Positions 56,710 to 64,000 of a stretch of 64,000 nt of DNA are shown here, one piece after another. Source of the stretch: Chamaecyparis obtusa (taxonomy: Eukaryota > Streptophyta > Pinopsida > Cupressales > Cupressaceae); assembly GCA_027943335.1 (NCBI GenBank), contig BSBK01000876.1:186001-250000 (forward strand), in the 5' to 3' direction. Within the stretch, counting starts at the first letter, position 1. Every line of letters begins with the position of its first letter. Position numbers and translations under genes: made by a program. The notes under the pieces were generated by a model that was not told the origin of the DNA, searched no databases, and worked only from the letters and a program-made list of their open reading frames with translations.

Positions 56710-56878
56710 ATCTGAGTAAGTCCAAGCAAAATTGATCTTCTTTTTCTTGTGTTGATAAGGACTGAGCCAAGTGTACTATCTCGAGAGCCTCATCTATACC
56801 CAAATTGACTGCTTGTGTTGGTTCAACAAGAACTGAAGATCTATCTTGAAAGTAGCTAGGGAGATGATCAAGTACCCC

Positions 56879-56915
56879 ATCCTTAGGTGCCTCAGAGAGA
56901 TTTTCACCCTTGGAT
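56879..56915 (-). other. A4-bulge hairpin, D copy 2 (coding)
   Basis: Outer stem ATCC/GGAT plus GGTG/CACC, A4 bulge, inner stem TCTC/GAGG (one G-U), loop TCT. Corresponds to B copy 2, whose second stem is GGTG/TGCC. Confidence 0.75.
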
Positions 56916-56940
56916 ACATCATTTATTTTTACTTTTTTTG

Positions 56941-56976
56941 GTTCTGACATTGCCACACAGTGGTTTTTGCCATCAT
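56941..56976 (-). other. A4-bulge hairpin, D copy 1 (coding), decayed
   Basis: Inner stem CCAC/GTGG with loop TGT is perfect and the A run is five long. The outer stem of B copy 1 is lost. Confidence 0.55.
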
Positions 56977-58249
56977 AACTCTTTTTCTTTTTTTCTTTTC
57001 TTTTTATCTTGTGACTAAGGTACTTGATGTCTAGATCTATCATGCTAGTAGCTAGCTCACTGGTGGAAGAGACTACAGGTTCAATGGTGTTCAAGTAATA
57101 GGTTATCTCATAGTCATTTTGGAATGTTAATAGTTGAGGTTCTTGATAGCATTGGGACCAATCAATGAGGTTAGGATGAGCAAGAGGTAAGTCAATTTTT
57201 GGTTCAAGGTTATGAATATGAATGGTATCACCTTTGGTGACCGAAGATTCAAAGTCCGTCAAGTATCCTTCTAAGCTACCCAAATCAGGATTCATCCTAA
57301 CAAGTGAAGAATCATCCACGAAGGCAACATGTGGGTTCAAATCCTCTAATCCTACACATGACTCGTCAGCTACCTCAGGTTGAGAACTATAAGTATGGAT
57401 GACATCAACATTCATGTCAACTGTAGAAGGCTCTGAGAGAGAGTCCCATTCATACTCATGTGAATCTATTTTTGAATCTCGACTAGGATGTTTACACCAT
57501 GAAGGTTTGGGATGTCTTGATGTGGAAGCTCTAATATCATCAAGGGTAACATCTCTCTCCATCAAATGAATAATATTCTTTCATTGACATTCTCTTATAG
57601 GATCTTTTATATCTTATTCTTCTTGTTCTAAGGTCACAATTATAGCATGAGCAACTGAATTATCTGAATCTCCCCAAAGGATATTGGTGGAAGGGACCCA
57701 ATCTTCACACATATCTTTCTAATTTATCAAATTAGGCATGTATTTTGGTTCATCTTCACTATATGACTCATCAAGGATAGGAGTAGTGTTCTTGTTATGA
57801 TTTGCAAATCCTAGGCCAACCATCTTCTTAGACTTACATCCAAAAAGAGCATGATCAAGAGGTTTAGCTCTAGTATCCAATCTGTGACTAAGAGGGCCAT
57901 GTCCAGGATAACCCATCTGTTTGACAAAAGTATACCCTCTTCCATAAGCCTTAGGAGAGGGAGAGAAGTTCTCATTATGAATGTATTTCTCTTTTCTATA
58001 AATCCAATCTTTAATAGCTACCTCTTCTTTCTCATCTTGAATGGGCACTGAGGACTCTACAAATGTGCCAAATAAAGTCATAGCTAAAGAGGAAGGTCTC
58101 ATTTCTTGTGAAGGCTTTCCTTAAGACCTAGGTGAAACTGGAAACTTTGTAAAAGAGTGAAGTTGATACCCCCCTACACCAAGGTCTACTGACTTGAATT
58201 TGTCTTTGAATTCTATTAAGATTGCATTGAAATCTTCAACTTCTCTATT

Positions 58250-58726
58250 GAGGGGAACATGAGTGCTGGCCAAAATTGAGTTGATAGATAATGTTCTATC
58301 CCTAGGTATACAAATTTCTACTCCATTGTAGGGGAACTTAACACACTGGTGATAGTTAGATGAAACTGCTTGCATATCATGAATCCATGGTCTACCAAGT
58401 AAGATATTGTATGCCAAAGGACCAGCATCAATAATTTGAAACAAAATATCCTTCTCAATAGGACCAATCCTAATAGGAAGAATAGCTAACCCCTTGGAAC
58501 TTCTTTCCACCTCATCATAGGCTTTGATAGTGATCTTATTTCGGGTATCTATGACTTGTTTAGAATAACCCAATATCTTCAAAAGACTTAAGGAATAAAT
58601 ATTAATCCTAGCACCCTCATCTATCAACACATGTCTAACACAGGTTTTTTGGATCATCATCCTCTGAGAAGGTAAGGTAATGAGGGCTAGCAATATGGTT
58701 AACCATGGTCTAGATTTGATCGACAT
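58250..58726 (-). pseudogene. pol: D aspartic protease
   Basis: Active-site region HVLIDEGARINIYSL near 58630; the residue after Asp is Glu and the Ser of D-x-G-S is Ala. NILLGRPWIHDM near 58400. The upstream block with VGHL-type sequence is broken by shifts. Confidence 0.72.
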
Positions 58727-58967
58727 CTAAGTTGTTAGGGACATTCGTTGCATGCAAAGCATCCTCAAGGACTTGTTTGTGCCTTAGGGACAACTCTAAG
58801 AGCTCAAAGATCAAAATCTAAGCTAGGGTTCTCTACAACTAATCTACAAGATTATAACTCATTTTAGGATTAACTGCTAGTTTTGAGGTGACATTCTTGG
58901 ATGCCACTTGCTTTGGTTTACTGGGTTGACTTGAATTGGGTCCTCTAATGACAATAGGACCTTGACT

Positions 58968-60482
58968 TCATGTGATAGTATTAAGAGCTTGGGATGACAT
59001 TCTAGAGTTAGGACCCCTTAGCACCACAATAGGTTCTTCATCAAACATAGGAGGAGAGTCCATGTCTAGATCATAACCATAGGGATCTTTACTTCTCATC
59101 ATGTTGACATTTTCTTCTACAACTTCAAGCATGTTGACAACATTCTCCGTAGTTGTGTAAGTGTAATTGATCTCAGCCTTTCCATTCTTAGGTTTAGAGG
59201 TTTCCCCCTTCTCATACTTGGGCAAAGGCTCCTTGAATGACTTATGATCAGCATTGGTGTTCAACCCATCTATCTGAATTTTTCCATTCTCAATGAGATC
59301 CTGGATGATATGCTTAAGTTTCCAACAGTTTTCAATATTATGTCCAATGCCATTATGAAATTTGCAAAAGGTTTTCTCATCCCACCAATGTGGCTTAACA
59401 TTAGGTATATGATGCTTTGTTGGATCTTGAGGATGCACAAGGTTTTTGGCAATGAGTTTTTTGAAGACATCCTCATATGAATCACCAAGTTTCAAATATT
59501 GTCACCTCTCTTTCTTAGGCTTATCTTGATATCTTGGCTTGTATTCTTGTTGGTTAGATGAGTTGAGCTTCATGCCTTGAATAGCACTAGACAAGTGAAG
59601 AACAACTTGATCTTTGGGTTGAGAAGAGTCCACAACTCCATCATTGATCATTTGTTTGTTCCTATTCTAATGTGAGTTCTTTCCTTTATCCTTATTAGAG
59701 TTGTTGTTATTTTGACCATTGTTGTTCTTTTTGTTGCTGGCCAAAATTCCTTGTTCTTTCAAAACATCCTCAATCCTACATGCGGTTTCAACCTTGGTGT
59801 CAAAGGAATCAAAGACCATTTTCCTAACTTCATACCGCATCTCAGGAACCAAGTTGCTAATAAGGATGTCAATCTTCTCATCTTCATGAATGGTCCTAGA
59901 GTAGTGAGAGCATTGTCATCTCCAACTTTGCAAGAAAGTGACAAAGGATTCCCCTTGATGTTTCTTTAAGTTGCATAAGTCCAACATGGTGATGGATCTT
60001 GAAAGATTGTATGCAAAGTGTTGGACAAATCTATGGACAAGCTCTTTGAAAGTCTTGACGGGGGGAGTTATGTTGGTAAACCATTCGATTGCTTGACCCT
60101 TAAGACTCCTTGGAAACAATATCATAAGGTATGAGTCATCTTGATGGAACTCAAAAATCATAATATAAAACTGACGCACATGATCATGTGGATCTCCATT
60201 ACCATCATACTTGTCATATTGGGGGATCTCAACTTTTCTAGGAAATTTTTTCATGCTCACACTCTTGTCAAAAGGATTAGGACAAATTGAATCAAGCGAG
60301 AATGCACTCTTGGGTGCCAAAACCTTTTCCATCATACGCTTAATTTGCTTGATCTCTTCTTCTTTGGATGGACCTTGCTTCTTGATCTTCTTGTCCACAT
60401 CAAAATTATAGGGGACTTTAGCACCTTTGTTGATTAAACTCTCTAGGAACTTATCTTTGTTTTTCTCCAAGTATCTCTCCAC
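58968..60482 (-). pseudogene. gag: D Gag, main part
   Basis: Capsid-type region with RKVEIPQYDKYDGNGDPHDH near 60210, LMILFPRSLKGQAIEWF near 60120 and LDLCNLKKHQGESFVTFLQSW near 59960. The Lys/Asn-rich stretch near 59700 and a zinc-binding CKFHNGIGHNIENCWKLKH near 59380 (C-H-H-C) match the A pattern. Broken by stops and by shifts near 59670-59920; the zinc-binding part is again in the frame of the start. Confidence 0.8.
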
Positions 60483-60701
60483 ATACTATTGGAAGAGTGG
60501 TTCTTGTTGTATCTTCATAAAATCTTGGGAGTTGAGATCAAGACTTGAACTACTTCCCCCATACTGTGAACCATGGTGAGCATGTTGAGAAGGTTGTTTT
60601 GAGTTCCTAGGAGGTGTTTGTCTCCTATAATGATCATATTGTGGAGCCCTTCTTCCTCTAGGGCTAGGAGATCATGAAGGTGATCTTACATACCTTCTAC
60701 T

Positions 60702-61019
60702 TCATGGGGTCTTAGGAGGAGTGGATGGAGGAGAGTTGTTTCCACCACCAACACACATGTTGTTGTATTGATCATTGAGTTGTTGAGCCAAGAGTTTGTC
60801 TTTCTCTTCTTGTGTTGCTCTCCTTTCTATTTCCAATAAGGCTTGTCTTTCTGACTCTAGGAGTCTAAACTTCTCTTCTTTAGCAGCTTGTTCATCTAGG
60901 AAGGCTTTCTTTTCATGCTCAATCCTTTTGAGTCTTTCACTTGTGTATCTTGAAGTTGTTTGGAGTGGTGAACTTGGTCTTGAATGTTTAAATAAGTCAT
61001 TGGTGTATGCAGCATTCAC
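60702..61019 (-). pseudogene. gag: D Gag N-terminus, coiled coil
   Basis: Same frame as 60482. Charged heptads (RLKRIEHEKKAFLDEQAAKEEKF, given here by its ends 60925-60860) predict a long coiled coil before a Pro-rich stretch (SPPSTPPKTP near 60720). This N-terminus is unlike the Pro/Gln-rich one of A. The true start may lie further upstream. Confidence 0.6.
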
Positions 61020-63531
61020 ATGAGTATCATAGGGTTCATCGTCTTGACTGTCATTTTTTTATTTCTCTTCTTGATAGGACTTATTCATTTCCCTTTCAGT
61101 CCTTTGGTGAGCATCTAAATATCTAGTTGAGATAAGTGGTGAAACTGGTTGATTTTCATTCTAGAGGAACTGCCAAACAAAATATTATCTCTATGTCTTT
61201 CCAATATGTTGTCAAGACTTTTATCCCTTTCTTCCCTCTCCCTTCAAGTCATTGTGTAACTCATATCCATATCTAATTGAGAAGGTGCTAAGGATGTGCT
61301 CAACTCTCTAAGATTACTCTTGGGATCAAACCAAGCTTCTAAGGTATTCCTAGGGGATTGATCAAAGATAGGCTCTTTTCCCTTATGTTTTTGGTGAGTT
61401 TGAACTAAGGGTAATTGGTCAAAGACTACTTGAGGTCAATTTCCTCAATTTACTTGATATCTTTGTGTAACCGACATGAAATAAAAGATCCTAGGTGATA
61501 AGATGACCCTAAGAAATGTTGGTACCAAACTAGGATAGTGAAAGCATTCAATTATCCAAAAGAGAGGTGAAAAGATAGAATTTTTGCAAAAGGTATAAAC
61601 CAACACTACCATAGAGTTTCCCAATCAATGGATAAGTATCCTAACACATATGGATCAAGAGGATGATTTACCCAAATTATATTTGATTGAATTTGATTTT
61701 GGATGGAAGTGAATTGGACAAGAGATTACTGAAACTCTCCAAGCGAGTTATCAAAGAATCTAAAGGTTTACTTTCTCAACAAGGATGACTTCTAACTAAC
61801 CGATTCCAAGCAAGGTCGCTTGTGAAATCAAAGAATACTAATCCAAGAGGTCAAGACATAGGAACCCAAGGTGCAAATAGGCTTCCAACTATGAGGTAAG
61901 TGACCTACTATAATTTGGATCGACCAAGGAAAACTAAAAATGACAGGAATCGGCTCAGTGTTTTGACAGACTACAAGACAGTGTTGCACGAGGGAATGCA
62001 GTCCCACATGAAGAAATGCTAGGGATCGCACAAGAAAGTAAAATCTCATGCAAGAAAATGCCAGGCTTGCATGAAAATGTGCATAGAGCTAGGTGACAAA
62101 ATAGGATCAGGCCACTTGACAGCAAGTTTATAAACTCAGGAACTCAGTTTTTTTGTCTTCAAACAATGGGCAAGGGACAAAGCAACCTTGCACATGAACA
62201 AGAATAGTGACTTAGTATGCTACTCCTTAAATATTCCACTTGTGTATGTTCTTCAAATGTTTTCCAACCATGCACATAGTCCTACAAATACAAATTTGGT
62301 TGCACTATGGTTCTTAGTAATGGTTTGACTTTGCAACTTTTGTAATCTCATGAGGGTGAACTCTGATCTAGGCACACCAGGGTTTTGACACATTCCAAGA
62401 ATTTAATCAATTGGAGATGTTGAGGAGATCTGACAACCCAACAAGAAACTACACTCATGGAGATTTCTTCCACAAGGACATTTGTATAGCGGTTGTTGCT
62501 ACCATTGCAAAAATGACTATTACCGCTTGAGGTTCCATCCACATGGTTGACCCAATAAAGGGAATGTCCACTATGGTTAACCCTCTCTAACAAGGTGACT
62601 CACAAAAAGGACCACATGGGGACTTGGTTTAGATTCAAGGATCTGAGTTTCTGGTACTACCCAAAAATGGAGTAGAGCATAATCCTCTAGCCTCTTCACT
62701 TCACCCAAACATAGCAAGCAAGTTCATTGACACGCTAAGATTGAAACCACCTCACCAAGGTTCATAATGTCAACAACAATGTCTACCGAGCTCTCTAAAT
62801 GGGACCAAGAGAGAACGTATTGATCAATGTTGAAGACTAAACCAAGTAAGACCATGAGATAGTAACAATATCCTCCCTACCTACAAGGGGTTCTATCATC
62901 AAGAAGAGCTTCGCAAGAAACCCACTTTCTCAAGAATGCCACAAATAGTGTTCATAGGGCCTAATTACTATGTGAAACACATATGCAAGAAAGTGAATCT
63001 ATGTTCTTTTTTAGAGCCCAAAATTGAAGTGTGATCTATGAAAGCAATAAACACTCAAGCTAGACACATGAGAGATTCATTTTATGCCCAAAATTCAAAT
63101 GTTATAGAGATTATAGCAACTCACCTTAGGTCCAAAGATCTGCAATCCAATGCTATGCTGCCATAGTAATTAGAATCAGGGAAACAATCACAGCAAGCAT
63201 TAAATGTTAGAAAATAGCAAGAAAAATTAGCAAATATGGAAATTTAGGTCTCTGCTGTCAGACTATCACGTGAGAAAGTACACTGGGCTATGTGAGAAAT
63301 TACATAGGCTTATATGAGAAAGTACACAAGCTCGTGCAAGAAAGTACATAGGCTCACACAAGAAAACACTTTTGTCGTGCGCAGAAATGCTAATACCAGC
63401 AAAAATTCACGTGATACAGCGAGAAACTTCATGCGAGGGTCCATAACAGAGATGCATGGAAGTACGGACAGTGCACAAAAATTGTCAGAAAAATAAAATA
63501 AAATAATATGAGGCAAGAAATGCAATTTTCT
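61020..63531 (-). other. D leader with two repeat clusters and conserved core
   Basis: At 63245-63400, about six units of 20-23 bases around 'agaaagtacataggctc' lie next to the primer-binding site; related words (cgcacaagaaagta, catgcaagaaaatg) recur at 61980-62090. Between them 62340-62960 aligns with 27360-27900 of B. No supported gene. Confidence 0.6.
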
Positions 63532-63549
63532 ACCCCACGGTGGGCACCA
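63532..63549 (-). other. D primer-binding site
   Basis: Minus-strand TGGTGCCCACCGTGGGGT, four bases after the 5' LTR. One of the clearest in the window. Confidence 0.85.
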
Positions 63550-63553
63550 AAAA

Positions 63554-64000
63554 TGTGTGCTAAAATGTTGTCACACTTCTATGAGTCATTATATCTAAGA
63601 TTGCTCAAGAATGAGGTCTCAAATGGTGACTCATAGCTCTCTATTTATAGAGTGCGAGGGTTTATGATGGAGGCCCTCAGTTTAGACCTAGTTTGTACCC
63701 ATGCAAGTACACCATAAAATGAGAGATTCAAAGAGGAAAAGCAAGAATGCTAGTCTCCATGATCATCAAGTATGCATAAAAATGAAAATGAAAGCTATTC
63801 TATATGATAACAATGCATGAAAACAAACTAATCTATGAAAGGAAATGCTTATGCAAGATTATTCTATGAAAGGAAATATGAATCTAATATAATATGCAAG
63901 TGCAAAATTAATCTAAATGGATTGCCATGGAGGCATGAGAGAAGAAGACAAGAAAAGAGAAGTGGAAATATCCAAGCACAAGTGCTCAAGAATCTTCTCC
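63554..64000 (-). repeat. D 5' LTR (element sense), cut by window edge
   Basis: 447 bases matching 50632-51078 without any length difference; the remaining half or so lies beyond the window. Confidence 0.92.

Larger units (their letters stand above)
56710..58110 (-). pseudogene. pol: D protease-RT linker with G-patch-like motif
   Basis: Near 57970-57770: AYGRGYTFVKQMGYPGHGPLS, then SKKMVGLGF, a G-patch-like glycine pattern matching B. Acidic sequence follows, with a Lys-rich run near 56990 and the NHCVAMSEP and ENLSEAP segments holding the two coding hairpins. Two frameshifts and a stop region near 57566-57720. Confidence 0.62.
50632..64000 (-). mobile_element. Element D: Tat-type Ty3/gypsy retrotransposon, cut by window edge
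   Basis: Minus strand, with the 3' LTR at 50632-51604 and the 5' LTR starting at 63554 and running off the window. All Tat domains are present in order but with several frameshifts and many stops, so D is more decayed than A. The first 447 bases of the two LTRs differ at about 20 sites by eye (4.5%) with no length change. Leader, Gag and pol are close to B on the opposite strand. The other copy of the target duplication (AAGTG at 50627-50631 expected) is outside the window. Confidence 0.88.

Overview
The window is nuclear DNA of a seed plant with a repeat-dense, probably large genome. A gymnosperm is possible, but nothing here proves it. I see no intact host protein gene. Nearly all of the 64 kb is LTR retrotransposons inserted into one another, with one tRNA-like cloverleaf, one CACTA-like transposon end and one probable 4.5-kb solo LTR.

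Layout. 1-1403: an LTR-like fragment, a tRNA-Val(UAC)-like gene, a 12-bp tandem array and a CACTA-type terminus that cuts into the next element. 1404-6449 (minus): a 5'-complete copy (X') of a pol-less, Sirevirus-like element. 6450-7651 and 42431-42545 (plus): the integrase and split chromodomain of an old Ty3/gypsy chromovirus (Y). 7652-42430 (plus): a second pol-less element (X), inserted in Y's chromodomain with a GAGGR target duplication. Inside X's gag lies a Tat-type Ty3/gypsy element (B; 10059-10109 plus 25534-about 37122, plus strand). Inside B's 5' LTR lies another Tat-type element (A; 10110-25528, minus strand, perfect GACAC duplication, LTRs about 1.3% apart). The insertion order is therefore Y, X, B, A. 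43462-47935 is the solo-LTR candidate. 47941-50631 is degraded sequence including a relative of the X gag. 50632-64000 is a third Tat-type element (D, minus strand), with one complete LTR and the other cut by the window edge (about 4.5% divergence over 447 bp).

How the genes fit together. A, B and D each encode Gag, protease, reverse transcriptase, RNase H, a second archaeal-type RNase H and integrase, the Ogre/Tat/Athila architecture, with no chromodomain. A keeps one reading frame of about 8.2 kb across all of gag-pol, broken only by stop codons that C-to-T change of CAG, CAA or CGA can explain. X and X' carry a coiled-coil Gag-like protein with five zinc-knuckle positions and a second long ORF of unknown function. 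Neither has protease, reverse transcriptase or integrase, so they would depend on other elements.

Most notable signal. The three Tat elements share a repeated hairpin: an outer stem, a bulge of four A on the 5' side, a 4-bp inner stem and a 3-6 nt loop. There are two copies in the protease-RT linker of each element and two (A) or three (B, D) just after the pol stop. The stems change by compensating substitutions while the A4 bulge is kept, which suggests a selected RNA structure. All three elements also have short, mutually unlike repeats near the primer-binding site.
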